From contig JAXBDG010000018.1 of NCBI GenBank assembly GCA_036320915.1, positions 868,001-932,000 of the forward strand: 64,000 nucleotides of DNA, given 5' to 3'. The stretch is from Linnemannia elongata (taxonomy: Eukaryota; Mortierellomycota; Mortierellomycetes; Mortierellales; Mortierellaceae). Every line of letters starts with the position of its first letter. Within the stretch, counting starts at the first letter, position 1. Under the pieces are notes generated by a model that searched no databases, was not told where the DNA came from, and worked only from the letters and a program-made list of their open reading frames with translations. Below, one piece after another: positions 42,265 to 52,889 of the stretch. Both the position numbers and the translations under genes were made by a program.

Positions 42265-42719
42265 TTACAGTTGCTGCTGCATCGTATCGTCGATGCAGTC
42301 GCAGGAGCCAGACCCTCCTTCATGCACTTCCTGCGGTGTACCAAAGTGTACATCTCGTCTGACAGCATCGACAACATCAGTATCGGCAGTCACACAGCAC
42401 AGCCTCGGCAACCTCCAGAGAACAAAAAGCATCGACAGTAACAGCAGCTTCTTCTCTTCCTCCTAAGGATGGCGGTCGCTTCGGCTTCTGCGCAGGCAGA
42501 CAATGACTGGTACAATTTCATTCCGTAATTGTGCAATTAGAGGGAGCGGACAGTGGGAAAAATGGATAGAGCAGAGGAGGGGATGCTTGGAGTTTTCTTT
42601 TCTATTGTGCTATTCTTTTCTATTTGCTTCCTTCTCTTCCTCCTTTTGAGACTAAATACACCCCCTTTTTTCATTGTCTTCACTATCTCCCTTCCTCCAT
42701 CCTATTGCTTCTCTCCCAG

Positions 42720-45490
42720 CTCGTAATATAAATCTGTATTTGGTAACTAAGGTCAAGTGACATATCTTATCTGATCAAACGATCAAAATACGGAAAGCGA
42801 CTATTGGCGGTGCCGTTACCCAAGGCTCTTGAATCCTATTCGGTAAAGGTCTAGGCGAAGCAACACAAGAGCCATGGCTCATGGTTTTTTTTTGGGTTTG
42901 ACGTCTCCTATCATCACCAATAGCGCGTGCAACCGATGCCTAGTGCGTTATTTTTGCATTCTGTTTTTCCTCGAGGCATTCTCTCCAACTGTCGTAAAAG
43001 AAAATATTGTTGGTCCACCTCATCAGAAAGAGATCGCCAAAAGGTGAACAAGGTGGATAGCGATCACGACAGCTTTACAGCGCCGTGCGTTGTTATGAGA
43101 AAGTAGAGAGTGGACGCGTGGTTATAATATTTCCCTTCATGTTTTCCTATGTATCCACATATTGTACACCTTGCATATGTTCACTCCTTACTCTGACAAT
43201 AGGAAAAACGATACATCAAAATATAGAAGCGAGCGAACTTTTCTAGGACTTAAGCAACGGACAAGGAAAGAATATGAGGGAGGGAATCATGACATGTAAC
43301 ATGAAATGGCGGTACAAGGATAGGAGGATCAGGGGGTACAAAGAAAAACATACAGACAACGAACCGGAAATGGTGGACTAAATGAAAGAGGGCAGGCGCG
43401 ACAGAAGATTACCAAGACGTTGGTTCAGTATTGAATGTTCCAGTGTAGCCGCCTTGGAAAGCGTCTGCTACCTTTGTAAACCATTATTTTTGCGAGAAAA
43501 AGAGAGAGAATAGAGGAGGTGGAGAGAGGGAGTAGAGGTAGAAGTGGGAGCGACTAAAGAGGGAAGGGAGAAATAAGGATGGATACAGAGAGAATAGAGT
43601 AGAAACGAGATTAAAGAAAGGATGAATGCAGAGAGAATTCAGGGCAAATACAATAGAATAGGGGATGATCACAAGGAAAATAGATAAGGATGACAGGGGG
43701 AGTAAGTGACGAGCTTGGAGAAAATGGAGGACGAAGGTAGAAAGGTTACAGAGAGAGTGAGAGCAGTGAGACGAAACAGAACAATGAAAATGAATCGAAG
43801 GGAAGAAGTGGGGCACATGAGGAGAATGCGAGAAAATGGGAAGGAAATAGAGAGTGGAAAGGATGTTGACATCATCTTTTGTTTACATCCTGGCTCTGTG
43901 TCTGGTTAGAAGGGGAAAAAAGGAGACATAATTATCAAAACCTTAGGCATTGAGGCACAGGAGAGAAGACGAAATGAAGGAACGAGGGAATGGAAGGAAA
44001 TTAAAACCCCCCCAAAAGAAAGGATCCTTTCCTTTGCCATGAGAAAGGAAATGGGAACAGATCGGTTTGAATGAGATGAAACAAGGACAAAAAGACACCC
44101 CTAGAGCAACTAGCAAATTTTACATTTCGCGTGGCCGAGGTATCGAAAAATAAAAACAGCACAAACAAAATAAAGAAAAACGAACGATTCTGCATGATGT
44201 AGGACCACCCGTAAACAAAAGGGACGGATGGACTGTAGTGCTGACAATACCGCATATCATGCTTCTTCCAGAAAGAATATATGTTTCTAATTACCTGCTT
44301 CAACATGCCCACTTTATGCATAAGATTACCCTAACCCTCTTTCCCTCCCATTCATTCTTACGGACGAGGCCCTCTCCCTCGAAAGAACGTGCAGCTGCAA
44401 GCAGGCCCTCTTAGTCCTCCCCCTCGAAATAGCGTGCAGCTGCAAGGAGCCCTTCTTAATCCTCCCCCTTGTTATCCTTATCATCACCGTCATTGAATTG
44501 TCTTCACAATTCAATAATGATGATGTCTAACACTCTAAAAGAGAGAGTGAGAAGAAAGAGGACGAGAAAGAGAAAGAGAAATAAAAATGGAGATACCTCT
44601 GAATATGGTTTGCACTATAGACAAGCACTAACAGCTATACCCACAGGGAGAAAATGGAACTTATTTGCTTCACCATGCATATCATGCGTACTCTTGCTTT
44701 GCTTAATAGACTTGACCTGTTTCCAGTCTGCCTTTACTTGCCCACTCCCATAATTATTCGTAGTAAATAGGGTTTGTCTCTTGTTTTACAAACGAAAAAG
44801 AAGTTTTTATCCAGGAACACAAGCTGTGGACAGAGTTTGCTACATGTTCCCTACCCTTTTGACCCTGTTGGCCAAGGTTTTTTTTCTTTCTTTCTAGGTT
44901 GTGATGAGAACATTGACCGCTACTACTTTGTGATAAGTGCTATCCAAACTGAGCGCGTGGGAGGAGCGGAGATGCCTAGTTATTAACGAGCGAAAGGGTA
45001 AAGGGAGACTGCAATTGTTTGTTCAGTGGGCATTGCGATGCTTGCTCTCATTTTGTTTATTTGTCATTTGGTTGTCGCTGTGGCCCATGGCAGAGTGAGG
45101 CCAACAAAGGGGATGGATGGTGTTGACATCCGAAAGCTTGAGTATATGTGTAGGTAGGTTCGTTTAGGTAAAAAATGGTGCTCACATGCCATATACTTTT
45201 TTCTTTTCTTTTCTTTTCACTCGCCCTCTGGTTGCACTTCCAGTGCTTTGTATTGTTTGCATTCATCTTCAGCCTCGGCCTTGTGTAGTTAGGCCCTGGC
45301 TTCCTTCTTTTTCCACTCGGCTGTTGCCATTGTTTCCCAGGGTAAAAAAAAAAGTCGGGGATCGGACCATCCAATTAAAGAGGAAAAAGGGAAAAGGAGA
45401 AAAGGAAGAATGTACTCCTGCTCATCATTCACAACATGCCAGTGCGACCTGGCTGGGGCGCAAGGACAATGCGGCTGCTAAATTGAGTGG
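42720..45490. repeat. Spacer T, copy 1, with downstream Z segment
   Basis: Starts with the conserved T-start block, including a GGCTCTTG/CAAGAGCC stem (42824-42831 and 42866-42873). It continues with a long purine-rich stretch (43490-43870) and then a segment (44150-45360) shared with 62520-63110 but missing in units 2 and 3. A 45-bp sequence (CGTGCAGCTGCAAG core) is tandemly doubled at 44366-44460. No gene recognised. Confidence 0.6.
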
Positions 45491-45576
45491 TGCGTAGCTA
45501 AATGACAATTAAACACCCAAATTCTAATATAACCAACCCAACTGACACCTTCACTTCCATTCTCACTCCATGTTAT

Positions 45577-45584
45577 TATAAATA
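45577..45584 (+). promoter_or_regulatory. TATA box of P2
   Basis: TATAAATA 75 nt upstream of the P2 ATG. The equivalents are 52151-52158 for P3 and 58965-58972 for P4, each about 72 nt before ATG. Position and sequence are conserved in three units. Confidence 0.6.
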
Positions 45585-45651
45585 TGGCAAGGCACCCCGC
45601 ACCAGAATGAACAATAACCTACCAAAGAAACAAAACAATAACCGAACACAC

Positions 45652-45954
45652 ATGGCTTATAACCGTCGCCGCACCTTTCAGTTCCCACTTCAGGTCGATC
45701 TCCCTCCTGCACCTCTTCCTGCTACCGTCACCTCATTCCCAGCCCCCCTTGTCGATCAGGCTCCTCCTCCCCCTCCCGCTCTTCCTCCCATTCAAGAAGC
45801 CGGCGACGTCCACCTCCAAGCTCAGCTGTATGCCGTTCAACTCCAGCTTCAAGACCTGGCCATCAATGTGGCTCAGCAAGGCTATCCTGACGAGAATGAG
45901 GACGAGGACGACAATATGATGATGGTCGATGACATTAATTGTGTGTCCAAGTAG
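45652..45954 (+). CDS. P gene, copy P2, intact: Pro-rich protein with acidic tail, 100 aa
   Basis: MAYNRRRTFQFPLQVDLPPA begins a short basic N-terminus. It is followed by two Pro-rich stretches, an amphipathic helix (VHLQAQLYAVQLQLQDLAIN) and an acidic tail (DENEDEDDNMMMVDD). This is the only one of four P copies with start, full helix and acidic tail. Residues 12-33 (LPLQVDLPPAPLPA...) are the best conserved part of the family. An in-frame ATG at 45610 would add MNNNLPKK..., but the 45652 start is the one aligned in the other copies. No known domain; function unknown. The TATA box is 75 nt upstream. Confidence 0.6.
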   Translation: MAYNRRRTFQFPLQVDLPPAPLPATVTSFPAPLVDQAPPPPPALPPIQEAGDVHLQAQLYAVQLQLQDLAINVAQQGYPDENEDEDDNMMMVDDINCVSK

Positions 45955-46399
45955 AGCTTTTTTCCGACCAAATTTGTTATCCAGCTGGTTCATTTCCGTT
46001 GTCCGTCTCTTCTGTCTCTACTGCACCCTGGCTCTCATACCGCTGTCTCTTCGCGCGTTCCCGTCAATCCTTTGTCTGTCTTTTTACGCCTTCCCACCGC
46101 GTCTTAAGCATGTGCTCTGTCTTCTTGTCCTCTCTAGGCTTGAAGGCACCCCCCTCCCACTTCTTTTCAAAATACTCCTTTTTTCACAACCTCCCTTCCT
46201 CTTGCTTCCGCCACCTTTCCTCTCTTATTACTTCTCGCACTTCCTCTCATCACACACTTCTACTCCTCTCACCTAATTACTTTTTTTACTCAACCTCCTT
46301 CTTTAACACGTTTGAAAAAAATCTCACCCTCTTCAGTAACATCATCTATGTCCTCCCTCTGCCGCCTCATCATCATCTTTTCCGACATCAAAATAAACA

Positions 46400-47995
46400 C
46401 TATTCACTAATTGCGACTACACCCACCACCCTACTCCAGTATGCGAAACACTTCCGAATGCACTTGCCTTGGCGTTTGAACAGAATCCACTACTCCTGTT
46501 AGCTGGAAGTGTGAGGAAAAGGAAAGAGTAAACAAGTAAACGAGGCTGAGGCTAGCGTAAGGAAAAAGGACAAGTCAGAGAGAAAAAGGGAACCCCCTAC
46601 CAGAAGAAGACCTTTTTTCTTAGTTCCTACACCTATCTTGCGACAGAAGCGTTCGTCTTTCATGACTTCACTAGCCAGTTTCCACCTTCCCTTCTCGGTA
46701 ACCGTCATCACCTCCTGTTACTCTCGCCTTTCTTATTGGCTCTACCTGAAACGAACAAGCTACCGGTGGCACCCGGGTCTTGGGACGCGTTAAAAAGTAC
46801 AGTAGTATTAGCAAGAACAAAGTGGACACGACACGGCAACCTTGATAAGCTACACCTTCTCCTTATCATACTTACAGGGCAAACAAGAGACTGCAGAACG
46901 TGGTCTGGCGGCGAGTCGGTGTAGGTGTCAAGTAGATACGAGTGAGCAAGGTACTCTACATCGATGCAAGACAGGTATGTAAAGCACGTAAAATATGGGC
47001 CAAGAGGGGCAGAGCGAGAGCAAGAGTGGGAAGAAGTACGAGGAGAAACGAACTGGTGTGCTCCCACTGTGGTACTCGTTCATTTCATTCACATGTGTAG
47101 AAACAGTCTTTCTCACCACTCGTTCGTTTTCACTTGTTATTGTTGTTGTTGTTGTTGTTGTGTTGGTGAACCATCCGCCGATATCACTTTTGTCATTTAT
47201 CCCTCACACACCTTCTCCTCTCTTCTTTTCTTCCCCCCCTTTATCTATTACGCCCTTCCTCGCCATTTCCTGCCTCGACTCTTCCTCCTCAACACTCGCC
47301 ACAACTTCATCCTTTCTGTCCCCAGTACCCATCACCTTTCTCAACACCACACAGCACTCACTAATGGTCACCCTCCTCCCTCTCTTCATTGTTATCTTTT
47401 TCAATATAATAATACTGATCTCATCTCTCATCGAACTCACAATAACACACGGACGTGCTCTCATCCCTCAGCTTATTAACTGATCTGAACAGACAGACAG
47501 AGAACACCTCATTCCTTGTAGTCATCGTCTTGTTATTACAGGGACGCCGGGTTATTGTTCAAACCAGTTGAACGCTTCACTTCATTATAGGAGCACCAAA
47601 GGGAGACAAGCAACACACTGGAGTGAAAAAAAGAAATAACAAGGGGTACTCTACTTTGTTTACATTTTGACTATGAAGGTTGTGTGTTATGTGGATGAGG
47701 GACAAAACGGCGAGCCGGGAAAGGGTCTTCCCATCCTTCCCTTTCCCCTTGGAAGCAATGCATTACAAGAAACAAGGATTAACAACAAAGTTGCTGAGAG
47801 GAAAGAAAAATGCATTATTGCCGCCACCACCACCACTCCTGTCTCCTTCACGTTCGTCACCTCATTGCTCTTTTTAAACTCATGTACCTCCCTCTCTCTC
47901 TCTTTCTTCCATCGCTCATCCACTATACTTCCTCATTCAGAGCAGACATTCCCCCCTACTGCTTGATGTGAATCTCGTTTGTTGTTTATTTCTCA
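46400..47995. repeat. Spacer Q, copy 2
   Basis: Colinear with 35026-36600; (TTG)n at 47142-47162. The ORF start seen at 60917 in unit 4 is ATA here (about 47588). No gene recognised. Confidence 0.6.
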
Positions 47996-48169
47996 TGGCT
48001 TGTGTTTTGGTTTGTGGAGAAGGAGTTATGAAACGGTTGTATTAAGGTAATGAAGGTAATGAAGGAAATGCTATGGTTTTTTGTCAGGTATATTAAGTCT
48101 ACTAGAGGGAAAGGGTATGAGAACAGTGTGTGGGGACTGGTGGGTATCTATGGGATTATCGCTCAAAGC

Positions 48170-48617
48170 TTAGGGCCGGTGCTGGTGCTGGTGCTGGCGT
48201 TGGTGTAGTCGGCGAGGGTCATTTGGGGTATCGTGGAGGTGGATCGAATCACCGATCGAGTCGTAGTGTTCGTCACCGTAGTGCTCGTAACTGTGGCAGT
48301 AGAAATGCTGGATGCAAGGGTACTGGTAGCCGTATGGGCTTCCGGCGGGATCGGCAAAGAAGCTGCTGCTGCCAGAGGTGTCCGCGAAAAAGGAGGTTGG
48401 CTCGGTAACAACCATGACTTCATCGGGCTGGTAGCCTTGGTAGGGTTCTTGAGGCCAGTCTTGGGGGGCACCGATCTCCAGTGCCATCAACTGGTCATCG
48501 AGGTTCAACAGTTCGTCCTCCTCCTCGTTGTTGTAAGAGATGACTGTTGGGGTAAGGGAGAGGTGGTGATTCAAGGGAGGAGGGGTGCTGGTTGCGAGCT
48601 CGTTGCATTTGAGACAT
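48170..48617 (-). pseudogene. R gene, copy R2, internal deletion and frameshift
   Basis: MSQMQRARNQHPSSLES is followed by a deletion of about 110 nt relative to R1 and R3. It removes the DVIEYP and HHHQ region and shifts the frame. The C-terminal 125 residues (LTPTVISYNNEEEDELLNLD to the HQHQHRP end) remain perfectly open in the original frame, so only the N-terminal part is lost. A protein could be made only from an internal or non-ATG start. Confidence 0.5.
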
Positions 48618-49389
48618 GTCCGTCTTGGAGGTGTATGGGGGTCGTTAAGCGTTAGGTATGGTGGCGGGGGAGTACTGGAGTGGAGAGAAGGAAAGTGAAA
48701 AAAGAAAAAGAAACTTGAGAACAGAGGACGAGGCTATATAACGAGAAGAAGAGATCGAGTTGGGTTGACTGTATAAATGCTGCTGTTGTAAACAAAGTGC
48801 AATGCTGATCAATGGGCCACAATATTAAAAACAAATGCCCTTCTATGTGTTGTGTCCATGAATGTGTTCCTGTGTAATTGTGTGGGGTGCAGTGAGCTAG
48901 GCTGTCTGACCAGTCTGTCAAACAGTCAGTCAGTCAGAGCAATTAACCTTGACGGATAGCCCACGGTCTCTTCTTCCCTGAGCTCACTGTTGCTAATATT
49001 TGCTACATGTTAGGCAAGTAGGGCGGTCGTGCTGTCCTGCTGGTTTACCTTGCAGACCACATACCTTTCTCTACCCTTGTTTTTGTTTGTGCCCACCCAT
49101 CCGCGTCTTTATTGAAGCAAGCAGGTAAAAAAGAGAGAGAGGAGGGCTAAATAGCGATAAAGAGGGAAGAGAGGTAATGAGCAAAGAAGAAGGAACAAAG
49201 GGCAACAAGTATTAGGCTTGGCCTATGAAGGCGTGCTAATGGTCGCACCCATTCTATTTTAACGTCGGGTTTTATGACCTCTCTTTCTTCTCGTCAATAA
49301 CAACAACAATAAGCAACAACGACGACAATGACCCCATTACGGCAACCCCAAAACACCTACCAAGACAACAAATTACATTCACCTCAGCA
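48618..49389. promoter_or_regulatory. Divergent R2-S3 intergenic promoter region
   Basis: Colinear with 37330-38110 and 55239-56015. Contains CAGTCTGTCAAACAGTCAGTCAGTCAG at 48911-48940 (the repeat is shorter than in units 1 and 3) and the same TAAATAGCGATAAAG and TTTTAACGTCGGGTTTTAT landmarks. Confidence 0.45.
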
Positions 49390-49651
49390 ATGGTATGCAA
49401 CTTTGCTCGATTCTTTCGACCTCTGGGGCCTGCTGATCCCGAGATCGATCTCGCGCATCTCAGACAATATCACCTCATATACTGAGGGCCCGATTACAGA
49501 ACCCGCCACGAACCAATCGCCTGAGGTTCAAAGCAATCCCCCTATCTATTTCCAAGCTCTCGGCATTGATGCTGCGGCTGCTCAGGCCTAGTTCGATCAG
49601 GACTTCACTTTTACAGGAGAGGCCCCCGTTGCCGACTTTACTGGGGAGTAA
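49390..49651 (+). pseudogene. S gene, copy S3, 2-bp deletion and nonsense codon
   Basis: MVCNFARFFRPLGPADPEID is intact, but CATCTCCCAGAC has become CATCTCAGAC. The 2-bp loss shifts the frame and gives a stop after about 31 residues. The same deletion is in S4, so it predates their duplication. It joins the upstream overlapping frame (from ATG 49328) to the S C-terminal half, but here GAG has also become TAG at 49589-49591. The original stop (49649-49651) and the hydrophobic post-stop frame are retained. Confidence 0.6.
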
Positions 49652-49849
49652 GCGTTTGATGGATTACCATGCCAGTGCCGCATCACCATGCCCTTCCTGC
49701 CTGCTGTCTGTCCTCCTGAAAGCAAACTGCAATGTCCTGTCCCTTTCCTCTTCACGAATGTATCTTCCCCTCCTCTTTTTTACTTTTGCACTTTCTCTTT
49801 GTGTGTATTTACCCGACCTGTATTTTTATTCCTCTCCAGGCTACTACAT

Positions 49850-52110
49850 AATATAAATTTGTATTTGGTAACTGAGATCAAGTGAGATCTAATCTTATCT
49901 AATCAAATGATCCAAAAACAAAGAATGACTATTGGCGGAGCCTTTACCTAAGGTTCTTGAATCCTACAATATTTGGTAATGATCGGGGCGAAGCAACGCA
50001 AGAGCTATGGCTCTCTTTATTGGGGTTTTCTTCCTACCATCACCAATTGCGCGTGCACCCAGATGCCATTGCATTCTTTTGCACTATATCTTTTGTCTAG
50101 TCATATTCTCCAACTGTGGTAATAGGAAATATTATTATTGCTAATTTCAGTTGCAAGTGCGCACCACTTTAATTTTTCTCAGAATAAAATTATTCGGGCG
50201 CGAATAGTTTTTTATTCCTCATCTACAAGAATCTACCTTTACATGCGCCTGACATGAACGCCCTCAGAATAAAAGAGCTCCTTGAGTAATAAGAAGCAAA
50301 ACATGCCGAATAGAAAATTTTTACCTCTTAGGCTCGGTTTTGCGCACATGTATCTGCGCAAATCTGAGCCAAATAGGTAAAAGTTTTTTCTGACTTCCCT
50401 CCCTCAGTTTTTCCTCCCGCGCAGAATATTTCTTCTTTCTTTCTCGCAAAAAATACTTGCCTTCCATGGTCATCTCATAAGACTGACGGTGGCGAGCTGT
50501 ATGTCTCTATAGCATCTAAGATGTTTCCCTCACTGTTGTGGCTAACCTGCTCGCTATTGTCGCTATCGTTAGTGTCGCCTGGAGGGGAAGAAGGGTGTGG
50601 TGTGTTTCTCGCTGCTCGATGTGTGGTCATGGTGTATAGCTGGGAGGTTGTGATGTAAGAACAGAAAGAATGCGCAAACGCGATGAAGCTCTTTGTATTT
50701 ATTTTTTTGTTTCGGTGTGAACGCGAATAAAACAATTTCCGCTGAGAATAAAAATTATTTCGGTGCGCTTTTTCAACTGAAATTCGCAATAGTTCATCTT
50801 TTCAAAAGAAGGTTGTCAAAGGAGATCTAAAAGGATAGCGATAACGGCTGCTTTACAGCGCCGTGCGTTGTACGATGGAGTAGAGAGGGACTGCAATTAT
50901 TCTATTTTCCTCCCTGTTGTCGTAAGAGTTGGTACATTGTTACACTTGCATTTGTTCACCCTACTCAGACAAAAGAAAAAACGAGAAACAAAATAATGGA
51001 AGCGAGCGAAACTTTAAGGACATAGTAACGACGGACAAGGGGAGAGGGAGAGAGAGAATCATGACATGTAACAAGGAAAATTGAGGCAAGAGGATAAGAG
51101 GATCAGGAGGTACGAAAAAAAAGATGCAGATAAAGAACGGGAAATGGTGGGCAAAATAAAGAGGTTTGTTCAGTATTCCAGACCAATCATCTTGGAAAGC
51201 GCCTGAGTTTTTTGTAAACCAATAAATTCTACGAAAGGAAGATGAGGAAGAGAGGGGAAATAGAGGGAGAAGTGAGAAGGAAAAGGGTCGAAGAGAGAAA
51301 GAATAGAGTGGAAAATAGGGAGAGTAGAGAATGGACAATAGAGTAGAAAGAGAGAGAGAGTAGGGGATGGATACGGGGATAACATAGTGAATAAGATAGA
51401 GAGTAGAGGATGGATACAGAGAAAATAGATGAAGACAGAAATGATGGACGAGGAAGATAGAGAGGATGGAGATGAGAACAGGAAGGATAGAGAGGGAGAG
51501 AGAACAGAGCGACGAAAGAGAGTGAACGATGACAATACTGTGTGATACAAGTGAGAATAGTGAAGGTAAAGAAGAGTGCATATTGATTAGAATGCGAGAA
51601 AATGTTGGAGGATGATAGAGGGGCCACAAAGTTACATGACATATCAAAGTGGTTTTTTTTGGTGATCATCATCGTGAGCAAAATGGCAAAAGGGACAAAA
51701 AAAAGGGACGCCGCGAAAGAGTAACTTATTGGGCCTTCGATGGATCTGAATCCAGAAGGTCCCTGCCTTATGCCCATGGACTATGGACACAGAAAAGTGG
51801 GCAAGGGGAAGAGCTTTGTGATGGGATGGACTCTTGTGATAACCGCGTACATACCGACGTACATAATATTAGAATAGAATTTCCCTTTGAGGGAAAAAAG
51901 ATCGTGAGAGCAGTAATACCCCCCCCCCCTTCCTCCCCCGCTTCTTGGCTTGGCCATGCCAAAGAGTTCACAGCTAGCGACCTCCATATTATTAAGTATT
52001 GTCATGGGTTTTCAACTAAGCCTTGTCATGAGCAAAAAATTAACCTCGCCGTTTCCGTTGTCATTGAACCCATCAGTACGAAAACGACGATCTTAGTCTT
52101 TTGCTCCATA
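49850..52110. repeat. Spacer T, copy 2
   Basis: T-start block (49850-50135), a MITE (50138-50789), a purine-rich stretch (51230-51520) and the run-up to P3. It matches 57255-58900 apart from the MITE. C10 at 51909-51918. No gene supported. Confidence 0.6.
50138..50789. mobile_element. 652-bp MITE-like element with TA target duplication
   Basis: The ends are TTGCTAATTTCAGTTG (50138-50153) and CAACTGAAATTCGCAA (50774-50789). They are inverted repeats with one mismatch, and looser similarity extends to about 80 bp (GCGCACC, TTTTTCTCAG/CTGAGAATAAAA, ATTCGCG). TA flanks both ends (50136-50137, 50790-50791). Units 1, 3 and 4 lack it at the same place. TA duplication and short inverted ends point to the Tc1/mariner group. 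A minus-strand frame inside it from about 50628 (MTTHRAARNTPHPSSPPGDT) reaches 51 codons and could be the remains of a transposase N-terminus, but no catalytic domain is present. Confidence 0.75.
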
Positions 52111-52150
52111 ATTAATTGATCCCATTCAATCAATCACTTCTTGACGTTAC

Positions 52151-52158
52151 TATAAATA
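52151..52158 (+). promoter_or_regulatory. TATA box of P3
   Basis: TATAAATA 72 nt before the P3 ATG. Confidence 0.55.
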
Positions 52159-52222
52159 CTCAACCTAAATACCCTCCAGAACGAATTAATCACCAAAGAA
52201 AAAAAACTATAACCAAACACAC

Positions 52223-52411
52223 ATGGCTTACAACCATCGCCGCATCGTTCAGTTACCTCTTCAGGTCGATCTTCCTCCTGCGCCACTTCCTGCTATCGTC
52301 ACCTCATTCCCGGCCCCCCTTGCCGATCAGACTTTTCCTCCCCCTCCTCCTCCTCCTCCTCCCCCTCCTCCTCCTCCTCCTCCTCCTCCTCCTCCTCCTC
52401 CTCCCATCTAA
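52223..52411 (+). pseudogene. P gene, copy P3, poly-Pro expansion and premature stop, 62 aa
   Basis: Start and the first 40 residues match P2. Then a (CCT)n microsatellite (about 52331-52405) encodes some 23 consecutive prolines, and CCCATCTAA replaces CCCATTCAA, ending the frame before the helix and acidic tail. The downstream homologous sequence continues with further stops. It could be a short Pro-only protein, but loss of the shared C-terminus makes decay likelier. Confidence 0.5.
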
Positions 52412-52889
52412 GTAGCCGGCGACGTCTCCCTCTAAGCTCAGGCGTATGCCGTTCGACTCTAGCGTCAAGTCCTAGCCATCAATGTGGCTTAGCACGACTA
52501 TCCTGCCGAGGACGAGAACGAAAAGTACTGTTTTTTCAGCTCTTTCATTTCCATTGTCCGCCTCTGTACCCTGGCCGTCCCTTCGCGAGTTTCCCGTCAG
52601 CCCTCGGTCTGTCTTTTCTCGCCTTCCCAACTCGTCGTACGTTTCAGTCCTGCCTTCTTCCCTCTCCTTTCAAAATACTCCTTTTATTCACAACCTCCCT
52701 TCATCTTGCTTGTACAACCCTTCCTTCTTACTTCCCTCACCACACACTTCTACCCCTCTCGCCCAATTACTTTTTTACTCACCATCCTTCTTTTACATGT
52801 TCGAAAAAAATCTCACCCTCTTCAGTAACATCATCTGTGTCCTCCCTCTGCCACCTCATCATCTTTTCCGATATCAAAATAAACACACT

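Larger units (their letters stand above)
38690..42700. repeat. V-U block, copy 2, inside array unit 1
   Basis: Second copy of 21565-24660, lying between the S2 3' region and the T spacer. The left junction follows GCAAAAACGCGACTATCGG, which in other units is followed directly by AGCCGTTACC. The right junction is in CGTAATATAAATCTGTATTT. Confidence 0.75.
34200..45490. repeat. Tandem array unit 1 (P-Q-R-S-[V-U]-T)
   Basis: Holds P1 (34363), Q (35.03-36.6 kb), R1 (37329, minus), S2 (38111), the inserted V-U block (about 38.69-42.7 kb) and T (42.72 kb onward). Offsets to unit 2 are 11,289 (P), 11,288 (R) and 11,279 (S), so the P-Q-R-S part is colinear and the extra length is V-U plus a longer T. 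Confidence 0.75.
45490..52110. repeat. Tandem array unit 2 (P-Q-R-S-T)
   Basis: P2 45652, Q 46.4-48.0 kb, R2 48617 (minus), S3 49390, T 49.85-52.1 kb with a MITE inside. Distance to unit 3 is 6,571 (P), 6,621 (R) and 6,626 (S). Confidence 0.8.

Noticed and set aside
42820..42875. tRNA or SINE in the T-start block
   Set aside because: GGCTCTTGAATCC only loosely resembles a pol III B box, no cloverleaf can be formed, and the block travels with S genes as part of a larger duplication.
50961..51647. Long Ser/Leu/Phe-rich minus-strand ORFs over purine-rich tracts (also near 43.5, 58.1 and 62.1 kb)
   Set aside because: Long purine tracts give stop-poor antisense frames rich in Ser, Leu, Phe and Pro. 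Homologous tracts in the other units do not keep the frame.
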